Below are positions 1 to 9,106 of a DNA stretch of 64,000 bases, in pieces. Within the stretch, counting starts at the first letter, position 1, and every line of letters begins with the position of its first letter. The DNA is from Thalassoglobus neptunius (GTDB lineage: Bacteria > Planctomycetota > Planctomycetia > Planctomycetales > Planctomycetaceae): contig NZ_SIHI01000003.1 of NCBI RefSeq assembly GCF_007859735.1, positions 62,001-126,000 of the forward strand, read 5' to 3'. Made by a program: the position numbers and the translations under genes. The notes under the pieces are model-generated. The model was not told the origin of the DNA and ran no database searches. It was given only the letters and a program-made list of their open reading frames with translations.

Positions 1-98
1 GCCCCATCGTATGATGATGTGATGCTGCTTTGATCTGTTCGTCCTCAGAGGCTGATCCGGAATTCGGAAGCCACGTCTGAAGAACCATTGGGGAAGAT

Positions 99-3026
99 AT
101 GCGTTTCTGTTCCATCGGGCTCACCTTCGGAGTTCTGTTGCTGCTGGCCCCAGCATCAAGCTTCGGTCAGGCCAAGCCCGTCATCGTCAAAGACGGGAAG
201 GTCATCGAATCGCCCGGAGTGCCCCCCTCCTCCGCGCAACCGGCAAACGCCCCATCGTCGAAAACACCTCCAGGAACTCCGAACGGCGAGAAACCGGACC
301 AGCCCGACAAGAAGAGTGAGGACAAAGGTGCCGACGCAAGTTCGAAAGTGATCAAGCGGACCGAGTACGAACCCGAACCGGATTATGAACCGGCAGAACT
401 CATCCTCGACCCGGAAGGAAAAGTTCAATTCAGCTTTCACGGAGCGAAGTGGCCGGTCGTTTTGAACTGGCTTGCGAAGTTCTCCCAGTTAAATCTCGAC
501 TGGCAGGAGCTCCCTGGCGACTTTCTCAATTTGCGGACTCAGCACTCTTACACAGCAGAGGAAGCCCGAGACGTCATCAACCGTCATCTTCTGGCTCGTG
601 GATACACTCTCCTGCAACACGGGGAACTCTTAACGGTTGTCAAAATACAGAACCTCGATCCCGGACTCGTCCCGCGTGTTGCTCCCGAAGATTTGTTGAC
701 AATCCTTCCTCATGAATTCGTCAAGGTGTCACTCCCGCTCGATTGGATTCTGGCGGAAGAAGCTGTCGAGCAACTCCAACCAATGCTCAGTCAAAACGGG
801 AAACTCTCGGCGATTCCCACAGTCAATCGACTCGAAGCGATGGACGCCGCAGGCAATCTGCGAGAGATCTATAAATTGCTCACCGAAGAGCAACGTTCGA
901 GTCAGACCGAAAAAGGACTCGTCCGCGAATTTCGAATCGAACACGTCCGGGCAGGCAAGGTCTTCGACTCTCTCTTTGCAATCCTCGGAATTCGAAAGCC
1001 AGACACAGCGGGCGGCGGGGGCAGTCTATCGTTCGGCGCCAGCCAGCAGATCATGCGGCAGTTGCAACAAATGCAGCAGCAAATGCAGAGAAATAATTCG
1101 CCGAATAACAGCGGCGGAAAAGGAGGCCCCCCGGAGGAGCCTCGACTGGTATTGAATGAGCGCGAAAACAGCATTCTCGCGCATGCTTCACCGGACAAGA
1201 TGGAAATCATTTCGCAGACAGTGAAGGCTCTGGACGTTCCCAGCCCCGATTCGAGTCATATCCTGCAGAACCTCGATCGCATGCGGGTTTATCATCTTTC
1301 CACTCTGAAGCCGGACCCGCTTGTGCAAATTCTCACGGAAGTCGGGGACCTTTCTCCGTCGACTCGCGTTCAAGTCGACTCTGAGAACAACGCGATCATC
1401 GTCTTCGGAACACTTGCCGATCATGTGACCGTTCAGTCGCTGGTCGATCGACTCGACGGCAGCAGCCGCAGCTTCGAAGTGATTCCGCTCAGGCGGCTTC
1501 GAGCGGCGGAAGTCGCTGGCACGATCCAGTACATGTTTGGAGAGGAAGAGGAAGAAGAAGACCAGAGCAGCAAATCTCGATACTACGGATTTTATTCCAG
1601 CTACGGACAGAAAGAAGAAAAGTCCAAGGAACAACGCCCTTTCAAGGTCGATGCTGACGTCGAGAACAATCGCCTGCTCGTCTGGGCGAACGAGATGGAA
1701 TTCAAGGAAATCGAAAACCTGCTCTCAAAGATGGGGGAGATTTCGCTCGGACAACCCAACCCGGCAACCGCGCGGTCGATCGATCTCCACTCAGATGAAA
1801 CAGCTCGCAAGATTCTCGAACGACTTCAAAATGTCTGGGAACAGCGTCGCCAGAATCCTCTTCGAATCGATCTCCCCCCGGACGCGCCCGTCGAACCGGA
1901 AACTGAGCAACCCGAACTGAAGAAGGAAGCACGTCGCAAAAGCTCGTCTCCCATCAGCTTCGCGGTCTCCGAAACAGTTCGCACGAAACCAGAAAGTGAA
2001 CCGGAACTCTCCGCTGAGGAAAAAGCTCTTCTCCAGAAAATGCGAGAGCTTGAAGCGGGTCCGCCTGATATTCGAATTCGGCAACTTCCGGACGGTCGCC
2101 TCACACTGGAGTCCGACGACACTCAGGCGCTGGATGAAATTGAGATGCTGATCTCCGAACTCGTTCCCCCTGCTCCGGAATACAAGATTTTTCAGATCAA
2201 GTACGCCTGGCCATTCGGGATTGAATTGCTTCTCGATGATTTCTTCTCCGGTGACGAGGACGAAGAAACCATTCTCGACTGGTGGGGAAATTCGGTCACG
2301 ATGAACAAGCAGGGACCGGAGCGGCTCTCTTCAAAACGCAAGCTGCGGATCATTTCCGACGACGACTCACGAACGCTTCTCGTGCAAAATGCGACGAACG
2401 AACAACTGGCGCTCATCGAAGATCTGCTCGAAATCTATGACCGCCCCGAGACAAACGATCCGCAAGCTGTCCGGCTGACACAGGTTTTTCATCTAGAGTA
2501 CTCGCAAGCGTCTGTCGTCGCTGAGACGATCAAGTCTGTCTACCGCGATCTCCTCAGCTCAAATGACCCCGCGCTTCAAAACAAAAATCAGGAAGGCAAA
2601 TCTCCGCCGCAGCAACAGGGGTTCACTTACATTCGTGGCGGCAACCAAGACAAAGACGACAGCGCCGCCCCCGAAGAACCCATTAAGTTTAAGGGGTTGC
2701 TTTCGGTCGGAATTGACGACCTGTCAAACACACTTGTCATTTCCGCAGCAAGCGGACTCATGAGTGATCTTGCGAAGCTTGTCGACGTTCTCGATCAGGC
2801 AGCCCGGCCCGATTTGAGTGTGCGAGTCGTCCCCGTCAATCCTGCCATGAACGCCAGCGTGTTGCGCGATCAGCTTAATCAGTCGTTCGGGATCTCGGCC
2901 AAACCTTCAGTCGGTGTCTCCTCGACGTCGGACCGAAACAAGTCGCCCGAAAAACCGGCAGGTCGTGAATCCAAAAACTCAGGCAAATTCAATCCCGGCG
3001 AGGGGAATGCCGCCCCTGCTGACTGA
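99..3026 (+). CDS. Exported protein with repeated secretin N-domains, no secretin barrel
   Basis: This 975-residue protein has a signal peptide (hydrophobic residues 7-20, likely cleavage near SSFGQA) and a Pro/Lys-rich linker to about residue 100. An N0-like segment follows at about 105-185, then at least five N1-like alpha/beta repeats near 200-262, 277-382, 395-455, 458-560, 695-780 and 795-900. Each has a strand such as FEVIPLRRL, a helix, and a strand like NNAIIVFG or NTLVISA followed by a helix. Gln-rich (about 315-335), Glu-rich (about 481-490) and acidic linkers separate them. The protein ends in a Ser/Lys/Gly tail, and the membrane-embedded C-terminal secretin domain of GspD/PilQ proteins is absent. 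It is therefore probably a periplasmic scaffold rather than a pore. Family assignment is good; the role is unknown. The upstream ribosome site is weak. Confidence 0.85.
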   Translation: MRFCSIGLTFGVLLLLAPASSFGQAKPVIVKDGKVIESPGVPPSSAQPANAPSSKTPPGTPNGEKPDQPDKKSEDKGADASSKVIKRTEYEPEPDYEPAELILDPEGKVQFSFHGAKWPVVLNWLAKFSQLNLDWQELPGDFLNLRTQHSYTAEEARDVINRHLLARGYTLLQHGELLTVVKIQNLDPGLVPRVAPEDLLTILPHEFVKVSLPLDWILAEEAVEQLQPMLSQNGKLSAIPTVNRLEAMDAAGNLREIYKLLTEEQRSSQTEKGLVREFRIEHVRAGKVFDSLFAILGIRKPDTAGGGGSLSFGASQQIMRQLQQMQQQMQRNNSPNNSGGKGGPPEEPRLVLNERENSILAHASPDKMEIISQTVKALDVPSPDSSHILQNLDRMRVYHLSTLKPDPLVQILTEVGDLSPSTRVQVDSENNAIIVFGTLADHVTVQSLVDRLDGSSRSFEVIPLRRLRAAEVAGTIQYMFGEEEEEEDQSSKSRYYGFYSSYGQKEEKSKEQRPFKVDADVENNRLLVWANEMEFKEIENLLSKMGEISLGQPNPATARSIDLHSDETARKILERLQNVWEQRRQNPLRIDLPPDAPVEPETEQPELKKEARRKSSSPISFAVSETVRTKPESEPELSAEEKALLQKMRELEAGPPDIRIRQLPDGRLTLESDDTQALDEIEMLISELVPPAPEYKIFQIKYAWPFGIELLLDDFFSGDEDEETILDWWGNSVTMNKQGPERLSSKRKLRIISDDDSRTLLVQNATNEQLALIEDLLEIYDRPETNDPQAVRLTQVFHLEYSQASVVAETIKSVYRDLLSSNDPALQNKNQEGKSPPQQQGFTYIRGGNQDKDDSAAPEEPIKFKGLLSVGIDDLSNTLVISAASGLMSDLAKLVDVLDQAARPDLSVRVVPVNPAMNASVLRDQLNQSFGISAKPSVGVSSTSDRNKSPEKPAGRESKNSGKFNPGEGNAAPAD

Positions 3027-3053
3027 GAAAGCACAAACGCATTCCGCTGACTT

Positions 3054-3434
3054 TCAGAGGACGTGGACCGCGTATTGATGCATGAGTTCTGGGACCAGAA
3101 GCAGTGCGTATGCAATTACATCCAGTAAGAGCGCACGTTTCGGTCTCCCGTGATTCCAGTCATTCCCAGCGACCAGGAGAATCACTCCCGTCGCAAGAAC
3201 AACCGGAATCATGATCACCCCGGAGAGCGTCTGGAAGCGTTGATGCACTGAAGCATCGCCGGGGATGGGAAATCGCTGAAAGACTCTCCAAAAGACGAAC
3301 GGAACTGCGAAAAAATAGATTCCGAATTCATTCTTGCTGCCGATCTCGTGATGTGAACTGCATGTCAGATGGATCAACTTCAATCGCGAGTCACTGCGTC
3401 GTGCCTCTGTCATCTCAGAGGGGACAATGCTCAC
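3054..3434 (-). CDS. Small multi-pass membrane protein, unknown function
   Basis: The 126-residue product has about three hydrophobic segments (around residues 38-52, 69-90 and 101-115) after a polar N-terminus. I do not recognise the family. The GTG start at 3434 overlaps the TGA stop of the upstream Gln-rich membrane protein gene as GTGA, the usual arrangement for translational coupling, so the two probably act in the same membrane context. An in-frame ATG at 3413 is an alternative start and would make it seven residues shorter. The coherent hydrophobic pattern and the overlap support a real gene, but no motif supports a function. Confidence 0.6.
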   Translation of the reverse strand: MSIVPSEMTEARRSDSRLKLIHLTCSSHHEIGSKNEFGIYFFAVPFVFWRVFQRFPIPGDASVHQRFQTLSGVIMIPVVLATGVILLVAGNDWNHGRPKRALLLDVIAYALLLVPELMHQYAVHVL

Positions 3435-6400
3435 GGCGTTGCGGTTCGATCCGCTTTCGAAAGCTGTTCGTAATACGAATCAAGAAGTGAACGGTACTTG
3501 TCCGGAACCGGATCTCGGTCGATGGGAACCAGTCGTTCGTTGGGATCACGACGGGCCAGTTCTTCTGCGACGAGAGTTTGCAACTCGAGAAGCGGGCCAT
3601 AGATCTTTGCGCGAACCATCTCCCAGTCTGGTTGTTTGGAATGTCGTTTGACATCGATACGAACCTTGCGGGCTTCGTCTCGAATCTGAGCGACGCGAGA
3701 TCTGAGTTCGGGAGTTGTGACCATTTCCTCGACGTCCCGCATGCGATCAGACCATTCGACGTACTCGTCACCCGTCAACGGAAGAGAAACATTCCTTGGG
3801 GCTCCGCCATTCTCATCTCCTCCAGTTTCCTGAAAGAGTGATCCAAGCTGAGTCGCGAGATCCGCGCCGCTGCGACGCCCGCCTCCCTGCTGCTGACCTC
3901 CCTGTTGCTGACCTCCCTGTTGCTGACCCGGTTGCTGACCCGGTTGCTGACCCGGTTGTTGCTGACCCGGTTGTTGCTGACCCGGTTGTTGCTGACCCGG
4001 TTGTTGCTGACCCGGTTGTTGTTGTCCCGGTTGTTGTTGACCCGGTTGTTGTTGTCCCGGTTGTTGTTGTCCCGGTTGTTGTTGTCCCGGTTGTTGTTGA
4101 GTCGCGTTCGGGTCCTGTTCGAGTTCCGATTCGATTGCACGAGTGAGGTCTTCCAACTCCTCGTTCGCGAGTGCAAGCGCTTCTGTTTCGTCTCCGAGAA
4201 TTCTCTCAGCTGCGCTTTCAACTCCTCGCTGAAGACGCTCGATCCCCTGACGTGCCTGTTGCTCCTGTTCTCGAGCTTCTTCGTCGAGACCATATCTTTG
4301 CAGCTGGGCTGCGCCCCGGAGTGCTTCTTCCGGTTCGTAGCGTCGCAAGTCACGAAGTGTTTCGTAGAGGCTGTCTGACAAGAGAGGTTCCGTGTTTTCC
4401 GCGTCCTGAATGAGCTCGCGCGTCCGGTCGAGCGTTTGGCTGAGACGTTCCCCCTGCTCTTCCAATGCCTCAGTGACTTCTCGCGAGACTTCCTGAGGTT
4501 CCGGATCACGCAGGCTGGGACGTTCGTCAAGTTGTTGTGACTCGGCTGATGGCTGCATCATCTGTTCGATGACCTCCTGCTCCTGAGCGAGGTTCCGAAC
4601 ATCATCTCTCAAGTTTCGAATGGCTTCGTCGAACTGGCCGGCGTTCTCTCGGCGAAACTCCTCTTTGAGTTCTTCAAGTTCTCGCTGCGCGCGGGTTCCT
4701 TCGGCGATGGCTTTGGATGTTTGGTTTTGTTGAAGTGCTTCCGACGCCTGAAGGAGGCGTTCGCGAGTTTCGTCGACCTGCTCACGAGCTTCGGCCATGC
4801 GCTGGCGATTGTCATCCTGACTCATCCGCTCACGGAGTTCGTCAAGATTCCGGAGCATTTCCTGCTGCTCTTCCTGCAAGCGTTTTAGCTGCCGTTCGAG
4901 TTCTGCACGCTGCTGCTCATCTTCGGTTTGCTTCAACTGATTCTCGAGTTCGCGGAGCTTCTGGTTTAGATCTTCCTGTCTGCGGGCGAGTTCACGCAAA
5001 CGATTGAGGACTTGAAGCGTCTCACGTTGCTCTTCCTGCTGCACCTGTCGCTGGGCCTGACGTTCGGTTTCGTAGCGATTTCGATCGTTCTTCAACTCGA
5101 GCGAGTTCATTTGACGATTCATTCGCTGTTGTTGTGACTGACTCTGACTGCTTTGAGACTGGCTCTGCTGCACCTGTTTTTCTCGGGAGGTCAAACGCAA
5201 CAGCGCACGATAAGCTGCCTGGGCTGCTGATCGCCCTTGCGGGAGTGATTCCAGTTTCTCGTTGGCGATGCCATCGGCGAAATGGCGAGATGCACTGACC
5301 ATTGCATCGATGGCTTCCTGTAAGTGCTGTTTCATGAGGTCGTCTTCCAACGTTTCCATCATCTCCTCAGCCAATCCAATCGCCTGTTCCTGCGATTCGA
5401 AGAGGACTTCCATTCCGGGAAGAAATTGATTCGACGGCGCGGGGCGATTCTCTGAACGAATCAAGTTCCATGAGGCGGTGACGATTTGACGTTGAATTTC
5501 GACGAGCTTTCCTGACTCTCCGCCTTGTTGTTGCTGTTGCTGCTGTTGTTGTTGCTGTCCACTTTGGGCTGCTGCCTGGCGAAATATTTCCTCGAAAGGT
5601 CGCACTTCGGAAAAGAAGATATCGCTGAATGCCCTCCGCACGTTCCCATCAGGACCAATGTCATCTGCATAGAAGTAATAGGAGATGAGTTGATTCGGAA
5701 CGACATCCAGCTCTTCGACGAAAACGGTATGATCCATCGCACGTTGTTCGTCCCGCTCTGCTTTGCCGCCAAGTTCCAGCTTTTCCGATTCTCCATCGGG
5801 ACGCTCGTAAATCAGACCGTACTCCAACAGACCGTAATCGTCTGAAGCTTTCGCTTGCAGGACCAGTTCTTCGATCGGCGACACGCGCACGTCCCGCTTC
5901 GGAAAGACAACTTGCAGATCCGCCGGATGATTCGGAAGGACCTGAAACACGAATTCCGGAACGGTTCGGTTTGCACGTCCCTGCTGGTCGATCAACTCGA
6001 GCTGATACCGGTACTTCTTCGGCATTTCTGCGTTCCAGGTGAGCGCTCTCTTAACTGGATCGCTTCCATCTTCGATCAGCTCCAATCGGTTTCCTTCATC
6101 ATCGATCAGCGCGGCGCTCTGCAAATCTTTATTGAGTGCAAAGCTGAGATCGAGCGTTGAGCCTTCAACCAGACTGACACGTCGAACATCGTCGAGGTGT
6201 TTCTCTTCAAGACCGGTGAACTCCGGGAATTGGATATCGGCATCCGCCCGGAGCAGTTCCGGATAGGTAAATGTCGTGATGGAAAACTCAGAAGATGTTT
6301 GGTCCGAGTAAACAATCTGATAGGTCATGTCCTGATCGACTTCTGCGAGCCGGCCCCCGAAGACGGGATCATCGAGACTCTTGCGCATCGGAATCGAGAG

Positions 6401-7075
6401 CGTTTCCCCATTCTGTTTGGTCGCAATGAGAGAAACCTCGTCGGGCAGTGCTTGCGGGAATCGCGCGAGGACGAGAAGACTCGCTCCCTTTTCAACTTCT
6501 GCGTCTCCCGGCTCGACGACAAGCTCAAAGAGCTGCTGTGATGTTTTCGGCGTTTCTTCATCGAGGTCGGCGACGCGCGCTTCGGAGGTCCCTTGATTCC
6601 ATGGACCGGTGAACAGTGGAACGAGACAAAGAATCATGGCGAGGATTCGCAGCAACTGCAGCCCCCAGATTCCTTTCACCGACTTCGTCCAGTCCGCCTG
6701 AAAGTTGTGACGAAGGACTTCAGTAAACAGCTCGGACTGAAGAAAACTAAACCCCGACGTTTCCGCTTGCGGATGTTGTTGAACGGCCGCCAGCAGGCGC
6801 GTATCTAGCTCAGGAAAAGTTCGCTCAACTTGAAGGGCTGCCTGATGACGATCGTCGATCCGGGGACGACCTGCGATCCATCCGATCAACATCGCCAACG
6901 GCGCGCCGAGAATGAACAGCTTCATCATTTCTGCTGCCTGATCGCCAGCGCTTGCCATCGCAAGCAGCAGAACTGCAAGAAGTGCCCAAATCAGCAAAGA
7001 TGCTCGAATGGCCCTGAGACGTCTAATCCGTCGAGCAACTTCATCGACTCGATGGAACAATCGGGACTCTGACAT
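3431..7075 (-). CDS. DUF4175-like large membrane protein, Gln-rich coiled coil
   Basis: The protein has 1214 residues. Two membrane segments lie close to the N-terminus (about 25-43 and 50-66) and a third near 140-155. A beta-rich extracytoplasmic region follows, then a poly-Gln stretch near 525 and a long charged coiled coil (about 600-930) rich in Gln, Glu and Arg. Next comes a minisatellite-encoded tract of PGQQQ units, and a conserved tail of about 120 residues containing YVEWSDRMRDVEEM. The three N-terminal segments plus coiled coil and Gln-rich linker resemble the DUF4175 membrane proteins that planctomycetes often carry beside MoxR/DUF58/von Willebrand genes. Here the only DUF58 gene is 28 kb away. 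The small membrane protein gene overlaps its stop. The exact role is unknown. Confidence 0.8.
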   Translation of the reverse strand: MSESRLFHRVDEVARRIRRLRAIRASLLIWALLAVLLLAMASAGDQAAEMMKLFILGAPLAMLIGWIAGRPRIDDRHQAALQVERTFPELDTRLLAAVQQHPQAETSGFSFLQSELFTEVLRHNFQADWTKSVKGIWGLQLLRILAMILCLVPLFTGPWNQGTSEARVADLDEETPKTSQQLFELVVEPGDAEVEKGASLLVLARFPQALPDEVSLIATKQNGETLSIPMRKSLDDPVFGGRLAEVDQDMTYQIVYSDQTSSEFSITTFTYPELLRADADIQFPEFTGLEEKHLDDVRRVSLVEGSTLDLSFALNKDLQSAALIDDEGNRLELIEDGSDPVKRALTWNAEMPKKYRYQLELIDQQGRANRTVPEFVFQVLPNHPADLQVVFPKRDVRVSPIEELVLQAKASDDYGLLEYGLIYERPDGESEKLELGGKAERDEQRAMDHTVFVEELDVVPNQLISYYFYADDIGPDGNVRRAFSDIFFSEVRPFEEIFRQAAAQSGQQQQQQQQQQQGGESGKLVEIQRQIVTASWNLIRSENRPAPSNQFLPGMEVLFESQEQAIGLAEEMMETLEDDLMKQHLQEAIDAMVSASRHFADGIANEKLESLPQGRSAAQAAYRALLRLTSREKQVQQSQSQSSQSQSQQQRMNRQMNSLELKNDRNRYETERQAQRQVQQEEQRETLQVLNRLRELARRQEDLNQKLRELENQLKQTEDEQQRAELERQLKRLQEEQQEMLRNLDELRERMSQDDNRQRMAEAREQVDETRERLLQASEALQQNQTSKAIAEGTRAQRELEELKEEFRRENAGQFDEAIRNLRDDVRNLAQEQEVIEQMMQPSAESQQLDERPSLRDPEPQEVSREVTEALEEQGERLSQTLDRTRELIQDAENTEPLLSDSLYETLRDLRRYEPEEALRGAAQLQRYGLDEEAREQEQQARQGIERLQRGVESAAERILGDETEALALANEELEDLTRAIESELEQDPNATQQQPGQQQPGQQQPGQQQPGQQQPGQQQPGQQQPGQQQPGQQQPGQQQPGQQPGQQPGQQQGGQQQGGQQQGGGRRSGADLATQLGSLFQETGGDENGGAPRNVSLPLTGDEYVEWSDRMRDVEEMVTTPELRSRVAQIRDEARKVRIDVKRHSKQPDWEMVRAKIYGPLLELQTLVAEELARRDPNERLVPIDRDPVPDKYRSLLDSYYEQLSKADRTATP
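3881..4100 (-). repeat. In-frame minisatellite encoding PGQQQ repeats
   Basis: About 220 bases of 15-bp units (on the plus strand variants of ttgttgttgtcccgg), with shorter 12-bp PGQQ variants toward the C-terminal end and GGQQQ variants last. The frame is kept throughout, so copy-number change would alter only the length of the linker in the DUF4175-like protein. Most variation between units is at the third base of Gln codons (CAA/CAG). Confidence 0.95.
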
Positions 7076-7482
7076 CGCGTCTCACTCTCTCGGGTGCCTG
7101 CCGACTAAATGACGTTTCCGCGCTTTGAATATCTTATCGTGCGGTTTTTGGAATTCACAGTGGAATTGGGGGGATGCTGTGCGAATCACAACGACTCTAC
7201 CTGCGGAGAGAGTCGACTCTGAATCATCGACGGGGAAGACTTTGCGGGTTTTATGGCAGTCCCTCACATTTCCTGACTGTCGATCCGGAGATTGATCACT
7301 TCTGACTCAAGATCCACAAATTTTCGCGATAAGCTAGATCGAACACTTGAAACCAACCATCCAACAGCATTTCCCCATTCAGTGATTGAAATCACTCAGA
7401 TGATTTGGCACGATGGGGACGTGTGTGAATCAAGATGATTCTTTGGATCCGATTTGATTTGACACAAACGAGGAGAGTTCTC
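7076..7482. other. Divergent intergenic region, no gene seen
   Basis: These 407 bases separate the divergent DUF4175-like and YTV-protein genes. They must hold both promoters, but I cannot assign -35/-10 boxes with confidence. A short inverted repeat (agtgat-tgaa-atcact, 7381-7396) lies about 90 bases before the YTV gene and could be an operator or chance. A clear GAGGAG ribosome site sits just before the ATG at 7483. Confidence 0.5.
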
Positions 7483-8847
7483 ATGAAGACTGTGTTGTGG
7501 GGAGTCGCGACCCTCGCTTTCGCGATCTCCGGGAGCACCACAGCGAACGCTGGCTGGTTCACTGGAACCGTCGGTTACAATTCCTGCCCGGTTACATGCT
7601 GTCAGCCAACATCATGCTACACCGCGTGCAAGGTCGAGCGCGAAACGTGCTACCGAACTGTCTATGATCAGGTCTGCGAACCTGTTCAGGAAACCTGCTA
7701 TCGAACCGTCTGCGAAACCGTTTTCGAAGACGTTCAGGAAACCTGCTATCGCAATGTCGTTGAAACCGGCTGCCGCGAAGAAGAGTATCAGGTTTCTCGC
7801 CCCGTGTACGAAACCTCTTTCCAGGAAAGAGAATACACCCTCCAGCGACCTGTGTACGAAACCTCATATCGTGAGGAATCGTATCAAGTTCGTAAGCCTG
7901 TCTGGGAAACTGTCAATCGACAGGTCACACGCACTGTGATGCGTCCGGTCACAAGAACTGTCAACCGTCAGGTGACGCGAACAGTGATGCGACAGGTGAC
8001 GGAAACCGTGAACCAGGAACGATGCTACACCGTCATGCGACCGGTCACGACCTATCGTCCGGTGCAACGTGTCGTCCCCGTCACTGTGAATCAGCAGGTT
8101 TATCGTCCCGGCCCATTAGTCTGGGGACGAAAACCGGGACTCTGCGGATGTCCGGTTCCCTGCCTGACTCGCTGCCCCGGCACCACTGCTACAGTCCAGC
8201 GTGTCTGTCCGCAAGTTGTCACCGAACAAGTCGCCTGCACGACTCTCGTCCCCCAGGTCGTCCGTCAGAACCGTCCCGTTCAGGTCTGCCGCATGGTTCC
8301 TGAGCAGGTGGTCGAGAACTGCCCGGTTCAGGTTTGCGAAATGGTTCCGGAACAAGTTGTCGAGAATTGCCCAGTCCGCGTCTGCAAATGGGTTTGCGAA
8401 ACTCAGACACGAAAGATTCCCGTCCAGACATGCCGCATGGTCAACGAAGTGAAGACCTGCCGGATTCCGATTCAGACATGCCGCATGGTGACAGAAACTC
8501 TGACTCGAAAAGTCCCGGTTTGCACCACCAAGCGAGTTGCTTATCAGGTGACACGCAAAGTGGCTCGACCAGTGACACGACAAGAGCCATACACCGTCAC
8601 TCGAATGGTTTCGAAACTCGTGCCACGCCAAGTCGCTTACGAAGTCTGCCGCTTCGTTCCCGTACAGCAATGTTCGACAATTCAACCCTGCGGAAGTTGT
8701 GGCGGGGCTGGCGGATGTGCCAACGGAGACTGCGGAGTCATTCAGCAGGAAGTTGGAAAACCAATCACTCCTGAAGCGGACCCAACTTTTGAAGCTCCTG
8801 AAGAATCCGGACCGGACGTGAATCCAGTTCCCGGAAACTCAGTCTAG
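7483..8847 (+). CDS. YTV-type Cys-rich repeat surface protein
   Basis: The 454-residue exported protein has signal peptide MKTVLWGVATLAFAISGS ending near TANA. Almost the whole mature protein is short imperfect repeats. The first block has ETCYRTV units, followed by RPVYETS units, then RPVTRTVNRQVTRTVM units with YTVMRPVT, and a Cys block of PVQVCEMVPEQVVENC and IPIQTCRMV units. The end is a GSCGGAGGC cluster and an acidic tail. The YTV motif is a planctomycete-specific repeat reported from cell-wall or surface proteins of Rhodopirellula; evenly spaced Cys suggests disulfide cross-linking outside the cell. The start was moved to 7483 because it has a GAGGAG site and gives a proper signal peptide; the frame also opens 16 codons upstream. 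Gene end is followed by a strong terminator. Confidence 0.85.
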   Translation: MKTVLWGVATLAFAISGSTTANAGWFTGTVGYNSCPVTCCQPTSCYTACKVERETCYRTVYDQVCEPVQETCYRTVCETVFEDVQETCYRNVVETGCREEEYQVSRPVYETSFQEREYTLQRPVYETSYREESYQVRKPVWETVNRQVTRTVMRPVTRTVNRQVTRTVMRQVTETVNQERCYTVMRPVTTYRPVQRVVPVTVNQQVYRPGPLVWGRKPGLCGCPVPCLTRCPGTTATVQRVCPQVVTEQVACTTLVPQVVRQNRPVQVCRMVPEQVVENCPVQVCEMVPEQVVENCPVRVCKWVCETQTRKIPVQTCRMVNEVKTCRIPIQTCRMVTETLTRKVPVCTTKRVAYQVTRKVARPVTRQEPYTVTRMVSKLVPRQVAYEVCRFVPVQQCSTIQPCGSCGGAGGCANGDCGVIQQEVGKPITPEADPTFEAPEESGPDVNPVPGNSV

Positions 8848-8877
8848 AGATTCTTCAATCTCAGGTGATCATTGAAT

Positions 8878-8919
8878 CGCACGAGCAACTCTCGACGGAG
8901 ACTTGCTCGTGCGTTTTTT
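8878..8919 (+). terminator. Intrinsic terminator of the YTV-type gene
   Basis: An 11-bp perfect stem (cgcacgagcaa paired with ttgctcgtgcg), a 14-nt loop and six T residues, about 30 bases after the stop codon. Confidence 0.92.
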
Positions 8920-9106
8920 ATTGCCCTCAGCTTCTGCCGCGAAAGCGTCGACACATCGATAAACCGTTGAAAGTCGCCATCTGTCATCTGGGGGAATTGT
9001 GGGTTTCTTTGCGAAAATTGGAGCGGGTCGCTGCAACCATCTCGCTGTCTGACATATTCTGACGCCGGTTGAATGAATGCGTCCTTCCCCTGAAAGCTTT
9101 CCCTGA

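Noticed and set aside
3905-4378. Plus-strand open frame rich in Leu/Thr/Arg that looks like a membrane protein
   Set aside because: It is the reverse reading of the PGQQQ minisatellite and coiled-coil part of the DUF4175-like gene.
7405-7425. sigma-54-like TGGCAC before the YTV gene
   Set aside because: The -12 GC element (TTGC) is missing at the required spacing.
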